Source: a bacterium (GTDB lineage Bacteria; Bdellovibrionota_C; UBA2361; RFPC01). From it: a stretch of DNA of 32,459 bases. The stretch spans positions 1-32,459 of the forward strand of contig RFPC01000024.1 in NCBI GenBank assembly GCA_009926305.1. Direction: 5' to 3'. Below, piece after piece: positions 23,280 through 31,731 of this stretch. The notes under the pieces were generated by a model, which was given only the letters and a program-made list of their open reading frames with translations, made no database searches and was not told the origin of the DNA. Positions within the stretch are counted from its first letter, which is position 1. Each line of letters begins with the position of its first letter. The position numbers and the translations under genes were made by a program.

Positions 23280-23417
23280 TCCGCGGTGCTCCCGTAAGTA
23301 AGATCTCTGAGGATGAGTGAGCAAGATATACGCCAATAGTAAGTAATTGAAACTTATAGCTCTTTGTGAGAGAAAAGAGGCAGCTTTGTTCGTTTTTGAG
23401 CGCGGAGTAGGAAAATT

Positions 23418-24797
23418 ATGACCGTTACGGTGACGTTTCTAGGAGCAGCAGGGACCGTTACAGGCTCCAAGTATCTTGTTCAGGGTAAGAGGGCGAAGAT
23501 TCTTGTCGATGCGGGACTTTTTCAAGGAAGTCGAAAATGGAGGGAGAAGAATTGGGATACTCCACCGTGTGACCTCTCCGATATCGATGCGGTCCTTTTG
23601 ACCCACGCGCACATTGATCACATTGGTATTCTGCCGAGATTTTCCCATCTTGGGCTTCACTGTCCGGTCTTTTCAACGCGGGCTACCCGCGACCTCGCCC
23701 GTATTCTGCTGCCTGACAGCGCTCGTTTACAAGAGGAAGAGGCTGAATGGAGGAATAAAAAAGGAAAAAGCCGCCATCATCCAGCATTGCCACTGTACAC
23801 GGTTACTGATTCTGAAAAAGTGCTCCGCTCGTTTAAGTCGGTTCCTGTTGATAAGCAGGTTGATATTGCACCAGGGGTTAAGGCTGAGTGGAAAAGAATG
23901 GGGCATATCCTTGGGGCTTGCTCAATAACACTGGAGATCGATGGAAAGAAAATTACTTTCTCTGGTGACGTCGGGCGTTACACTATTCCAATCTTGAAAG
24001 ATCCGGAGCCCGTCGAATTTGGGGACTTACTCCTTATTGAGTCAACCTATGGGAATAGACTTCATGATCATTCGCAGCCTCAACAAGCCATAGAACGTGT
24101 TGTAAATGAAACGGTGAAACGAGATGGCGTAGTGGTCATTCCCTCTTTCGCAGTGGGTCGTGCCCAATTACTCCTTTACTATATCCGTGAATTAAAAGAT
24201 CAGGGAAAAATTCCAGATATTCCTATCATCATTGATAGTCCCATGGCACAAAGTGCAACCGAGGTCTATCGCCAGAATATTCATGACTACGATGAGGAAG
24301 CACTTGAATTAAAAAGGGAAGGGAGTGATCCATTTGCCCCGTCAAAGCTTTACTTCACCAAGAGCCAAGAGGAGTCAAAGCAGCTGAATCGTATTGTAGA
24401 ACCCATGGTAATTATTTCTGCCTCGGGAATGCTCTCAGGTGGAAGGATTCTCCATCATTTGAAGCATCGAATCTCTTCCCCAAATAATACCATTCTGTTT
24501 GTTGGCTATCAGCCTCCTGGTGGACGAGGTGATTGGATTCTAAGAGGGGAGAGCACACTTCGCATTTTTGGCGACGAGGTTGATATACGGGCCGAGATAG
24601 AGTCAATCAGTGGGTTAAGCGCTCACGCGGACAGAGACGAGCTTCTAAGGTGGTGTGAAGCGGGTAAGGGATTGCCTGGAAAAGTGGCTGTGGTTCACGG
24701 AGAACCGGACTCGGCTCATGACTTTGCTCAAACCTTGAAAAATACCTATAAGTGGCAGGCCGAGGTGCCCGAATACCTTCAAGCACTCGAAATCTAG
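23418..24797 (+). CDS. MBL-fold beta-CASP ribonuclease (RNA-processing CPSF-like)
   Basis: This 459-residue protein has the metallo-beta-lactamase core: VTFLGAAGTVTGSKYLV, then LTHAHIDHIGILPRF with THAHIDH at 62-68 and later SGDVGR. The beta-CASP cap follows: ESTYGNR, PSFAVGRAQLLLYYI, then IISASGMLSGGRILHHL, and SGLSAHADRDELLRW near residue 400. These proteins are metal-dependent RNA endo- or exonucleases related to RNase J and CPSF-73. No KH or dsRNA domain is seen, as in the short bacterial form. It lies between fliD and flagellin but on the opposite strand, so it is not in a flagellar operon. The ATG at 23418 follows TAGGAAAATT. Confidence 0.87.
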   Translation: MTVTVTFLGAAGTVTGSKYLVQGKRAKILVDAGLFQGSRKWREKNWDTPPCDLSDIDAVLLTHAHIDHIGILPRFSHLGLHCPVFSTRATRDLARILLPDSARLQEEEAEWRNKKGKSRHHPALPLYTVTDSEKVLRSFKSVPVDKQVDIAPGVKAEWKRMGHILGACSITLEIDGKKITFSGDVGRYTIPILKDPEPVEFGDLLLIESTYGNRLHDHSQPQQAIERVVNETVKRDGVVVIPSFAVGRAQLLLYYIRELKDQGKIPDIPIIIDSPMAQSATEVYRQNIHDYDEEALELKREGSDPFAPSKLYFTKSQEESKQLNRIVEPMVIISASGMLSGGRILHHLKHRISSPNNTILFVGYQPPGGRGDWILRGESTLRIFGDEVDIRAEIESISGLSAHADRDELLRWCEAGKGLPGKVAVVHGEPDSAHDFAQTLKNTYKWQAEVPEYLQALEI

Positions 24798-24826
24798 TTT
24801 TTGTACACCGAGTGTAGTCTTTCCTG

Positions 24827-25684
24827 TTACTGAAGTAGTGACAGGGCAACCGCCGGTTGTTGATTTGCTTGCGCTAGTATTGCGGCGGCAGATTGCTGTA
24901 AGACTTGTTGCCGAACGAGCTCTGCCACTTCTGAAGCAATGTCAGCGTCTCGAATACGTGAATCAGCAGCTACATAATTTTCTCGCGCGACTTCAAGGTA
25001 CGATATCGCAGCGGACAGCCTGCCCTCTGCGGCGCCGATCTGGCCACGGTTTGTTGCTAGCGTAGAAATTGCGGTGTTAATTGCATCAAGAGCTGCCGCT
25101 GCAGCAGTTTGAGCAAACGCATCGCTCGCGCCGTTAATTGAGTAGCTAAGGGCTCCTCCAGGTGTTCCAACCCCCAGTGCATCGAGAGTAGCTAAAACGC
25201 CGTCAATCTGAACCACAGATGCCCCTGTATTATCAAATCCGACTTGAATACTAATAGAACTACTATCCGAGAGAAGTGTCATATCATTGAATGCTGTCGT
25301 ACTGGCTATTCGCTCTATCTCAGACCCAAGAGCAACAAACTCTGATGCTAATGCTGAGCGTTGAGTTGTGGTATAGGTTCCGTTTGCACTCTGTTCGGCG
25401 AGTTCAGCCATTCGTCCGAGAATACTTGAAATTTCTCCCATGGCAGCATCTGCAATCGAAACAACTGATATTCCATCATTGGCGTTACGAACTGCAACTG
25501 CAGCTAACATTGCATCTGCTCTCAGGCCCTCCGCCATCGCTAATCCTGCTGGATCATCCGATGCTTTATTTATGCGAAGACCAGATGATAACTTTTCAAA
25601 GCTATTAGAGAGTTCGCGTGTGCTTTTCGTAAGGCTTGTTATTGAGCGTAGTGCTGATAGATTATTTCCGAGGCTTATCGTCAT
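24827..25684 (-). CDS. fliC: flagellin
   Basis: This 285-residue protein is the filament subunit. The N-terminal D0/D1 segment reads LGNNLSALRSITSLTKSTRE, then ELSNSFEKLSSGLRINKASD and DDPAGLAMAEGLRAD, all flagellin hallmarks. The C-terminal D1/D0 segment has AAISYLEVARENYVAADSRI, RDADIASEVAELVRQQVL and ANQQPAVALSLLQ. It is short, with only a small central domain, typical of a compact flagellin. GGAGGAG lies 7-8 bases before the ATG. A single copy is seen. A sigma28-like candidate lies upstream. Confidence 0.93.
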   Translation of the reverse strand: MTISLGNNLSALRSITSLTKSTRELSNSFEKLSSGLRINKASDDPAGLAMAEGLRADAMLAAVAVRNANDGISVVSIADAAMGEISSILGRMAELAEQSANGTYTTTQRSALASEFVALGSEIERIASTTAFNDMTLLSDSSSISIQVGFDNTGASVVQIDGVLATLDALGVGTPGGALSYSINGASDAFAQTAAAAALDAINTAISTLATNRGQIGAAEGRLSAAISYLEVARENYVAADSRIRDADIASEVAELVRQQVLQQSAAAILAQANQQPAVALSLLQ

Positions 25685-25743
25685 GTTTGCTACTCCTCCG
25701 TGACGGTCAGGTCATTTACTTCCTCTAACGTGCCTTGAAGAGA

Positions 25744-25770
25744 GTTACGGCATGAATTGATTTTTTATAA
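25744..25770 (-). promoter_or_regulatory. weak sigma28-like candidate before flagellin
   Basis: On the minus strand GCCGTAAC (25744-25751) resembles the FliA -10 GCCGATAA. An AT-rich TTATAAAA lies about 15 bases upstream, but a proper TAAA -35 is not at the right spacing. It is 60 bases before the flagellin start. The match is partial; treat it as a suggestion only. Confidence 0.25.
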
Positions 25771-25926
25771 GGTCTTTGAGCCAAAAAACTTAAGGGCAAA
25801 TTGAGCAGCCCATGAAAATGGTGGAAACTCGTATATAAAAGCAAGGAACTTTTAACTACTTAGGGGAGTAAGCTTTGTTTGAATTTCTATCTCAAGCGAT
25901 ACGTTTTCTGCAACAAGGGGATTTTT

Positions 25927-26832
25927 TTAAACGCTTGCCTCAAGAAATGAGCGCAGATCTTCTTCATTCACTCCTGGTTCTCCAGGACTCAGATTGTTGA
26001 GTTTTCCTTGCTTGATATAGTCTTCAAGCGAGTTGATGTGTTCAAAAAGCTCATCAAAGGAGTTGATAACGAAATACAGTGGTTGATAGTGATCAATTTC
26101 AAAATATTGATTAATGACCCACTCAATTTGAAATGGATGTCTCTGTGGTTCAGGAGACTCAATGGCGTACTCGATCTCGCCATAAGAACTGAGAATTCCA
26201 CTACCATATACTTTCAGCTCATCTTCGTGGCGCATTAGCCCAAATTCTACGGTAAACCAAAAGAAGCGAGACATCCCTTTCATGATATTTTCAACAATTT
26301 TGTAGGACTTCTCATTATCGCCCAACGACTGAGCATATTGCACCGCGGTTCTTGCTACTTCCCCAAATTTTACTAAGGAATCGGCAAATTTGGGGTCGGT
26401 ATGCATCGGCACGTGACCTGCGGCATCATGAAAAATATCGGGTTCTGGTAAATAGTCGAGCTGCGATTTATCTCGAATAGTGATAGTCGTCGGAAATGCT
26501 CGCTGACGAAGGGAGTCGAAGAAAAGATAAAAGGGGACATACCCTGTGACTGCCCGAGCTGAAAAACCGCTTAGCGGAGCAAGAAAATTGTTAATGTCAC
26601 TTAATCGAGGCACTCGTTCTGAATCAAGCGCAACTTTTTGAATTCCTTCTAAGAACTTCGGATGAGCATATTTCTCCCATTGGGGTAGCATGCGGCGGTA
26701 AAGAGCTCTCCATGCCTGGTGATTTGCTTCGCTGTATAAGTGATACGGTTGCTCGGTAAAAAGCTGCCCACCAGAACGCGCCTCTTCTATGAAGGGAGCC
26801 CGATTGGTGGTCATGTCTACTGTTTCAGCCAT
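25927..26832 (-). CDS. phhA: phenylalanine 4-monooxygenase (aromatic amino acid hydroxylase)
   Basis: This 301-residue non-haem iron enzyme uses a pterin cofactor to convert phenylalanine to tyrosine. The iron-binding motif is FHDAAGHVPM with His135 and His140, and the third ligand Glu196 lies in FFWFTVEFGLM. ARAVTGYVPFYLFFDSLRQR and LPEPDIFHD match the bacterial PhhA family, which is 260-300 residues. There is no N-terminal ACT domain, unlike the vertebrate enzyme. phhB (pterin carbinolamine dehydratase) is not in the window. Tyrosine is the expected product, but substrate choice among aromatic residues is inferred. The start ATG has no obvious ribosome site nearby. Confidence 0.9.
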   Translation of the reverse strand: MAETVDMTTNRAPFIEEARSGGQLFTEQPYHLYSEANHQAWRALYRRMLPQWEKYAHPKFLEGIQKVALDSERVPRLSDINNFLAPLSGFSARAVTGYVPFYLFFDSLRQRAFPTTITIRDKSQLDYLPEPDIFHDAAGHVPMHTDPKFADSLVKFGEVARTAVQYAQSLGDNEKSYKIVENIMKGMSRFFWFTVEFGLMRHEDELKVYGSGILSSYGEIEYAIESPEPQRHPFQIEWVINQYFEIDHYQPLYFVINSFDELFEHINSLEDYIKQGKLNNLSPGEPGVNEEDLRSFLEASV

Positions 26833-26991
26833 AGGTACACGCTTACCTCAAATCCTTATCCAACAGTATAGCATGTAAGCCCAATACGCGCTCTTGGAAT
26901 TCTTCCCCAGGATTCTTGTATAGGATAGGCTCTAACCTCAGAAAAAAGGCAAGAGATCTTTGCTGGCCCTGAGGCCTCTCACTGGCCCGTT

Positions 26992-27025
26992 AGAAGCCGA
27001 GAAGAAGATTCAGAAGCCTAGAAGA
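26992..27025 (-). repeat. near-identical 14-bp direct repeat at the dnaB stop
   Basis: agaagccgagaaga (26992-27005) and agaagcctagaaga (27012-27025) differ at one base. The second contains the end of the dnaB frame, whose stop is at 27018-27020. It is similar in placement to the duplication at the end of the CarD-like gene. No function is evident. Such short repeats can arise by chance in purine-rich sequence. Confidence 0.5.
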
Positions 27026-28472
27026 TGTCGTCATCCAAGTTTGAAAGATCGAGCTCTTGGTCGATGAAGTCGGACTCTTCTCGCTCATCGAGGTTCGCAA
27101 AAAGGGTATACTCTGGAAGAAACGCCAGTCGGACAATCCCCGTTGGGCCATTCCGCTGTTTAGAGACGATTATTTCTGCAACGCCCTTATCCTCAGTCTC
27201 TTCATTATAAACCTCATCGCGATAAATAAACATAATAAGGTCAGCATCCTGCTCAATAGCACCTGATTCCCGAAGATCAGACATGATAGGTCGCTTGTCA
27301 GTCCGGTTTTCTAACGAACGATTGAGCTGTGAGAGCGCGAGAACAGGTACATTCAGCTCTTTCGCAAGTGCCTTCAACGAGCGTGAGATATCTGAGATTT
27401 CTTGTTCTCGGCTACTGCTATACGCAGGACTTCTCATCAACTGCAAATAGTCCACAAGAATAAGTCCAAGAGGATTCTCCCTGTGCAGTCTTCGACATTT
27501 TGCACGAAGTTCTGTGACCGTCATTGCAGGAGTATCATCGATAAATATCGGGGCTTCAGCAATTTGGCTTGCTGCTTCGACGAGTTTTGGAAAATCATAT
27601 TCCTGTAAATTCCCTACCCGGACTCGAGCACTATCAACCTTTCCAACTCCGCAGAGCATTCGGGTCACAAGCTGTTCTTTTGACATTTCCAGCGAGAAAA
27701 GGGCTACCGGCTTTTTTGTCGTTACACCGACAAATTGTGAGATACTCAATGCTAATGCCGTTTTCCCCATCGATGGACGTGCAGCGATAATGATTAAGTC
27801 AGAGGGTTGAAAGCCTGCTGTCAGTTGATCCAGCTTCGTGAACCCAGCAGGAGTTCCTGTGATCGGCTCTTTTCGTTGATAGAGGTCTTCAATCAGTTTA
27901 ACCGAGGTTTGAACAATATCTCCAACACGGTGAAAAGCAGGCTTTGCCCTAAAGTCAGAGACCCCGAGTATGCGCTGTTCAGCCATATCAAGAAAGCTTT
28001 CGATATTCTCTGAGAGATCGAATGCTTCTCGAGAAATCTCAGCCGATTCGTGGATGAGTTTTCTCCGGATAGACATTTCTTTGAGCATCTTTGCATAGTA
28101 CGCGACGTGGGCTGAGCTTGGCACTACGGCAGCAAGTCGAGAGAGTTCTTCAAGCCCTCCGACGTTATCAAGCTCGCTCCTCGCACGAAGTTGTTGGCCA
28201 AGCGTTACGATATCAATTGGCTGCCCCTTGTCATGAAGCGTGCGCATACACTCGAATAAGACTTGATAACGCGGCTGATAGAAGTCTTCACTCGTTACCT
28301 TTTCGAGCACCATATCAATGGCGTCATTATCAAGAAGGACTGCACCAAGTACTGATTCTTCAGCCTCCAGAGTATTGGGAGGAATACGAGAGTGGGATTG
28401 CAGAGCAGAGGAGTTTTGTTCTCCCCGTTTTTTATTGGCGTTTCGAGTAAATGCGTTTGAGCTTTGCGTCAT
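27018..28472 (-). CDS. dnaB: replicative DNA helicase DnaB
   Basis: This 484-residue hexameric helicase unwinds DNA ahead of the replisome and loads primase. The N-terminal domain reads EAEESVLGAVLLDNDAIDMV. The RecA-like domain has Walker A ARPSMGKTALAL with Lys237, then VALFSLEMSKEQLVTRML, the Walker B region LILVDYLQLM, and LKALAKELNVPVLALSQLNR and DLRESGAIEQDADLIMF. The length is normal. No intein is present. The first 30 residues are polar and disordered. rplI, a common neighbour, is absent. The ATG at 28472 follows TAGGTT. The NYN-domain gene lies 88 bases upstream on the same strand. Confidence 0.97.
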   Translation of the reverse strand: MTQSSNAFTRNANKKRGEQNSSALQSHSRIPPNTLEAEESVLGAVLLDNDAIDMVLEKVTSEDFYQPRYQVLFECMRTLHDKGQPIDIVTLGQQLRARSELDNVGGLEELSRLAAVVPSSAHVAYYAKMLKEMSIRRKLIHESAEISREAFDLSENIESFLDMAEQRILGVSDFRAKPAFHRVGDIVQTSVKLIEDLYQRKEPITGTPAGFTKLDQLTAGFQPSDLIIIAARPSMGKTALALSISQFVGVTTKKPVALFSLEMSKEQLVTRMLCGVGKVDSARVRVGNLQEYDFPKLVEAASQIAEAPIFIDDTPAMTVTELRAKCRRLHRENPLGLILVDYLQLMRSPAYSSSREQEISDISRSLKALAKELNVPVLALSQLNRSLENRTDKRPIMSDLRESGAIEQDADLIMFIYRDEVYNEETEDKGVAEIIVSKQRNGPTGIVRLAFLPEYTLFANLDEREESDFIDQELDLSNLDDDIF

Positions 28473-28560
28473 AACCTAGGCGATTCCTGCTTCTTCTTGT
28501 AAGATTCTCGAACGAGACGGGAGAGAGTATATCACTCCAGCCCATGGAGTATAGTGATAC

Positions 28561-29289
28561 TTAGTCTTCTCGCCAAATAGTTTCCGAATCTGAAAGGTCA
28601 ATCCATTTCGCAGCGCTCTTGAGGAGCTCTCTGCCTGAAGCCTGACCAAAATCTGCACTAACTGTCTGAATATTCGCACTTCTCAGGAAGAGGAAGGGAT
28701 AGCTTAAATCTCTGCCTGGACAAACTACGGTGACAATTCGCTCCTCCTGTTGGCCCTCTGGTGCATCTTGAGGGCTACTGATGAGTCTCGGTTTTGGTTC
28801 TGCCTCTGGTATCCTTCTTTCCTGCTTTCTGAACGGCATTTTTGTGCGGTTGCCTTCTCGGTTTGAAAACTCTTGTTGAGCCTCATCGTCTGAGCCTAGG
28901 TCGTATCCGAGGTTTTCAAATGTATTCTTCCCTAATCCGAATGCAATAATGTCTGAGGCCATCTCAGTTTCAATAGACACTTGTCTCGTAATGCCCTTCG
29001 GGGGGAGACGCTTTACAATGACTTGAAGTCCTGCATTACGTACGGCATCCAAGAATGCCCGCTGTCTTGAGTCATCTTCATGCGGAATCAGGGTATAGTA
29101 CCGGGCCACAGCAGGTGTAGCACCAGCAGCTACGCCCTTTACAAGCTTAGGCATATCGACTCGCTTCTGCATTCTTCTTGTTGCACGGTCTAAACCAGTC
29201 CCGTCAATAAATACCCCGACAATCCGACGGCTCTTCCTCTTTACGACGCCTTTTTTAACTTTCTCGAAAGGTTGTTGTGTCATATTCAT
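28561..29289 (-). CDS. NYN-domain (PIN-like) protein
   Basis: This 242-residue protein has the NYN/LabA-type nuclease fold. VGVFIDGTGLDRATRRM (25-41) has Asp29 in the usual catalytic place, although the common DGxN is replaced by DGTG. KRLPPKGITRQVSIETEMAS, then DIIAFGLG, gives the second acidic strand, and VTVVCPGRDLSYPFLFLRSA the third with Asp. A polar segment of about 60 residues (RTKMPFRKQERRIPEAEPKP...) is inserted between the second and third acidic strands and looks disordered. NYN proteins are RNA-processing nucleases or RNA-binding proteins; the substrate is unknown. GGGGATGAAAC precedes the ATG at 29289. It may be co-transcribed with dnaB. Confidence 0.75.
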   Translation of the reverse strand: MNMTQQPFEKVKKGVVKRKSRRIVGVFIDGTGLDRATRRMQKRVDMPKLVKGVAAGATPAVARYYTLIPHEDDSRQRAFLDAVRNAGLQVIVKRLPPKGITRQVSIETEMASDIIAFGLGKNTFENLGYDLGSDDEAQQEFSNREGNRTKMPFRKQERRIPEAEPKPRLISSPQDAPEGQQEERIVTVVCPGRDLSYPFLFLRSANIQTVSADFGQASGRELLKSAAKWIDLSDSETIWRED

Positions 29290-29500
29290 GTTTCATCCCC
29301 TTGAGGGAGCCCCGCATTTGTGGAAAGGCAAACAGCTCTCTGCTTCCACTGGTTTCCTCTAGGCGCGGCTCAGCCACCCCTCTTCAGCCCTCTACTCCTA
29401 TTCACGATGTGTGTTTGGAACGCAAAGACTATAACTCGAGTGGGATAGAGAGTCAAAGTCAGTTGAGGAAGGCTGGCTGAGGGAGAAACGCGGAACGGGA

Positions 29501-30208
29501 CTAACGGACGATGACCGGCATTCCAACTTTCACATGGCGAAGTAGGTCTCGCATTTTTTCAGGAGCGACTCGATATCCATTTACTCGAGTAGACGGATCC
29601 AATGTTTGAGCTTGAGATGGGCCAGAGTGGATAACTTGTCCATTGGAAAGATAGATGGCATGGGAGCCAAGGATTCCTTTCAAAAACCGTCTACTATCTC
29701 CCTCAGGCGGTACAGGTAAACCTCGCGCTAGGAAATACTCTGCAGGGGCGATCCATACAGGATTATCCGAGACCATTACTACCTCGGTCTTTTTCTCAAA
29801 GTGTAACTCTTGGAAGATGTCTTCAAATTGCAGTCGCATCTGAAAGACCGTATGCATACTATTTTTTGCAGTGACCCGTCCCGCAGAGCTGTTAATTTCA
29901 AGCCAGCTTTTTTCAGCCTCCTGTGTTCCTATTGCCTCTGTCTGATGGATAGGGGGAAGGGGTAAAAATCCGTATAGAGGTATCTGATCAATCTCAGTTA
30001 TGGGAGGGAGCTTCTTAGCAATTAAAACAGACCCCGGTGTAATTTTTACTGGTGTGCTGTTTTGCACGTGTTGAACGCCTATGGTGCTAGAGCACCCGGG
30101 AAAACAGACCAGAGTGAGAAGCACTGAAAGTAAAGAGCATTGGAGTTTTGAGCACACTTTTCGAGTAAGTTCGATGACTTCCGTTCTAGCCGCTGGATTA
30201 GAATCCAT
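29501..30208 (-). CDS. lipoprotein with a YkuD (L,D-transpeptidase)-like domain lacking the catalytic Cys
   Basis: Starting at the ATG at 30208 (AAAGAAG upstream) the protein has 235 residues. A basic n-region and LQCSLLSVLLTLVCFPGC give a lipoprotein-like signal with Cys39, though the lipobox is non-standard. The C-terminal half matches the YkuD fold: NPVWIAPAEYFLARGLPVPP, then GILGSHAIYLSNGQVIHSG, where active enzymes have ...YxIHG, then GYRVAPEKMRDLL..VKVGMPV, where they have SHGCxRM..eDv..L...V..GTPV. The catalytic SHGC is replaced by RVNG (208-211), so the Cys is a Gly. It is likely an inactive peptidoglycan-binding relative. The frame stays open to 30475 but that N-terminus is not protein-like. 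It is divergent from the lytic transglycosylase gene. Confidence 0.6.
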   Translation of the reverse strand: MDSNPAARTEVIELTRKVCSKLQCSLLSVLLTLVCFPGCSSTIGVQHVQNSTPVKITPGSVLIAKKLPPITEIDQIPLYGFLPLPPIHQTEAIGTQEAEKSWLEINSSAGRVTAKNSMHTVFQMRLQFEDIFQELHFEKKTEVVMVSDNPVWIAPAEYFLARGLPVPPEGDSRRFLKGILGSHAIYLSNGQVIHSGPSQAQTLDPSTRVNGYRVAPEKMRDLLRHVKVGMPVIVR

Positions 30209-30422
30209 TAGGCTTCTTTCAGAGTAGGCGATCTGAGTCTTGTCTGTTATTCTCTGTCCATATTCTGATCGCTGTCGAGGTCCTGCTGGCTGAGGGCGGG
30301 CGCCAGTAGGGTGGTTCAGAGCAGTATGACTGAGAAAAGCGAAGCGCCGCATAGCTGTTAGCCTTTTTAATAACCAGCAGTAAACCGTAATTATGCCCAT
30401 TTTTTTTGAACCCGTGTTTAAG

Positions 30423-31235
30423 ATGCTGCTAGCGCGCCTAAGACAACAACAATTTTTTTCACCAATAAAATTCAATAGGTTAACTTTGAAGTTTCATATG
30501 GTGATCGTCATACTGTGCCTGACTGGGTGCTCATTTATAGAACAAAACTGGTTGATTTTCCACGATCCGTCGCCTCGAGAGGAGACGGTGTCTCCTTTCG
30601 TTCGTGCCAGCGCCTCCAAGAGCGCCTTTTCCTATGAGATGGGCGAAAATAATAGCTTTTTATTGCCGCGCTTTGACCGAGTGCGTCCCGTGGAGGTTCT
30701 TCAGGAGTATGAACGGTTGCAGGGGAGGCATGGACGTGATTTAGAGAACGCCTTGAAGAGAGCAATTCCTTATTTTGATAGTTTCGGCAGAATTTTAGAG
30801 AAGCACCTCATACCAACCGATATGCTCATTATCCCATTTGTTGAGAGCCACTTTCGTTCTCAAGCAGTTAGTCAAAAAGGTGCGGCAGGATTATGGCAGT
30901 TTACCCGAGCTACCGGTCGACACTACGGTTTACGTGTAAATTTGTTTGGAGATGAGAGGAAAGATCCCGACCGTTCAACGGATGCTGCTGCTCAATATCT
31001 TTACGACCTCTACTTGCAGTTTGGAGATTGGCCACTAGCACTTGCGGCATACAACTGTGGTGCTGCTCGCGTCAGGAGAGCTTGCAAAGGAGAACTGGTG
31101 TGTGATTATTGGAAATTGATTCGCAAGAAAGCGCTTCCACCGCAGACCAGGAAGTATGTGCCTCGTTTACTTGCATCTCTCCTGTATTTGGAGGATCGTG
31201 AGCTCTGGCCGTTTACTAAGGCGCGAGGACGTTGA
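30423..31235 (+). CDS. lytic transglycosylase, SLT type (MltD-like lipoprotein)
   Basis: This protein of about 270 residues cleaves peptidoglycan glycan strands. The SLT domain reads LIIPFVESHFRSQAVSQKGA (catalytic Glu in the ES pair), then AAGLWQFTRATGRHYGL, DPDRSTDAAAQYLYDL and WPLALAAYNCGAARVRRA. HMVIVILCLTGCS gives a lipobox with Cys after LTG, so outer-membrane anchoring is expected. No LysM repeats follow, unlike full-length MltD. The start is uncertain: ATG 30393, ATG 30423, TTG 30486 or ATG 30498 all keep the lipobox; GAAG precedes 30498. The stop overlaps the ispF start by one base (TGATG). Confidence 0.85.
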   Translation: MLLARLRQQQFFSPIKFNRLTLKFHMVIVILCLTGCSFIEQNWLIFHDPSPREETVSPFVRASASKSAFSYEMGENNSFLLPRFDRVRPVEVLQEYERLQGRHGRDLENALKRAIPYFDSFGRILEKHLIPTDMLIIPFVESHFRSQAVSQKGAAGLWQFTRATGRHYGLRVNLFGDERKDPDRSTDAAAQYLYDLYLQFGDWPLALAAYNCGAARVRRACKGELVCDYWKLIRKKALPPQTRKYVPRLLASLLYLEDRELWPFTKARGR

Positions 31236-31720
31236 TGGAAATTCGCATTGGTCAGGGAGTTGATGTGCATGCTTTTGAAGCAGGTGGACGTCTTATTCTT
31301 GGCGGCATTGATGTTCCGCATCATTCAGGGCTGAAAGCGCACTCTGATGGCGATGCTCTTCTTCATGCGATCACTGATGCAATTTGTGGAGCGATGGGAA
31401 GGGGAGATATCGGCGAATTTTTCCCGGATACGGACTCACGATGGAAGGGAGCAGATAGTGCACAACTTCTCTCACGCGTCGTGGAGGTAATGAAGAAAGA
31501 ACAATGGAAAATTCTTAATATAGATTCCACAGTGGTCACGGAGCAGCCGAAAATCGGGCCTTATCGGCAACAAATAAAAGAGCGCATCGCGCAGATCCTA
31601 GAGCTTCCAGCTGATGCTGTTGGTGTTAAGGCAACAACCTGCGAACAGATGGGATTCCTTGGGCGAGGTGAAGGGCTAATGGCCACAGCGGTGGTTCTCA
31701 TAAGTCGCTTTTCTTCTTGA
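31235..31720 (+). CDS. ispF: 2-C-methyl-D-erythritol 2,4-cyclodiphosphate synthase
   Basis: This 161-residue enzyme of the MEP isoprenoid pathway closes CDP-methylerythritol-2-phosphate into the cyclic diphosphate and releases CMP. The zinc ligands are Asp10 and His12 (GVDVHAF) and His44 (SDGDALLHAITDA). GRGDIGEFFPDTDSRWKGAD and KATTCEQMGFLGRGEG are family hallmarks. The length is normal. A TTG lies just upstream at 31232, but the ATG at 31235 is preferred, with GAGG 6 bases before it. ispD, often fused or adjacent, is not in the window. Translation is probably coupled to the lytic transglycosylase gene. Confidence 0.95.
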   Translation: MEIRIGQGVDVHAFEAGGRLILGGIDVPHHSGLKAHSDGDALLHAITDAICGAMGRGDIGEFFPDTDSRWKGADSAQLLSRVVEVMKKEQWKILNIDSTVVTEQPKIGPYRQQIKERIAQILELPADAVGVKATTCEQMGFLGRGEGLMATAVVLISRFSS

Positions 31721-31731
31721 GCAGTAGTCTG

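Noticed and set aside
23280-23336. Upstream extension of FliD (MAYILLTHPQRS...)
   Set aside because: FliD proteins start near INFSGLASG; GGGAG precedes the ATG at 23279, so the extension is probably not translated.
23280-23417. Sigma28-type promoter for fliD
   Set aside because: A minus-strand TAAGTTT and GGCGTATA are present, but the spacing and both boxes deviate too far from consensus.
24804-24816. TACAC-CGA-GTGTA stem between the beta-CASP gene and flagellin as terminator
   Set aside because: The stem is only 5 bp with a 3-base loop, and no T-run follows on either strand.
25291-25608. Plus-strand 105-codon open frame
   Set aside because: Antisense to flagellin; the flagellin frame has full family hallmarks and this one has no homology I can see.
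28091-28450. Plus-strand 119-codon open frame
   Set aside because: Antisense to dnaB, in the long helicase gene, with no recognisable motif.
30209-30475. Upstream extension of the YkuD-like lipoprotein
   Set aside because: It is Cys- and Arg-rich without protein-like pattern and would bury the lipoprotein signal; the ATG at 30208 has a good ribosome site.
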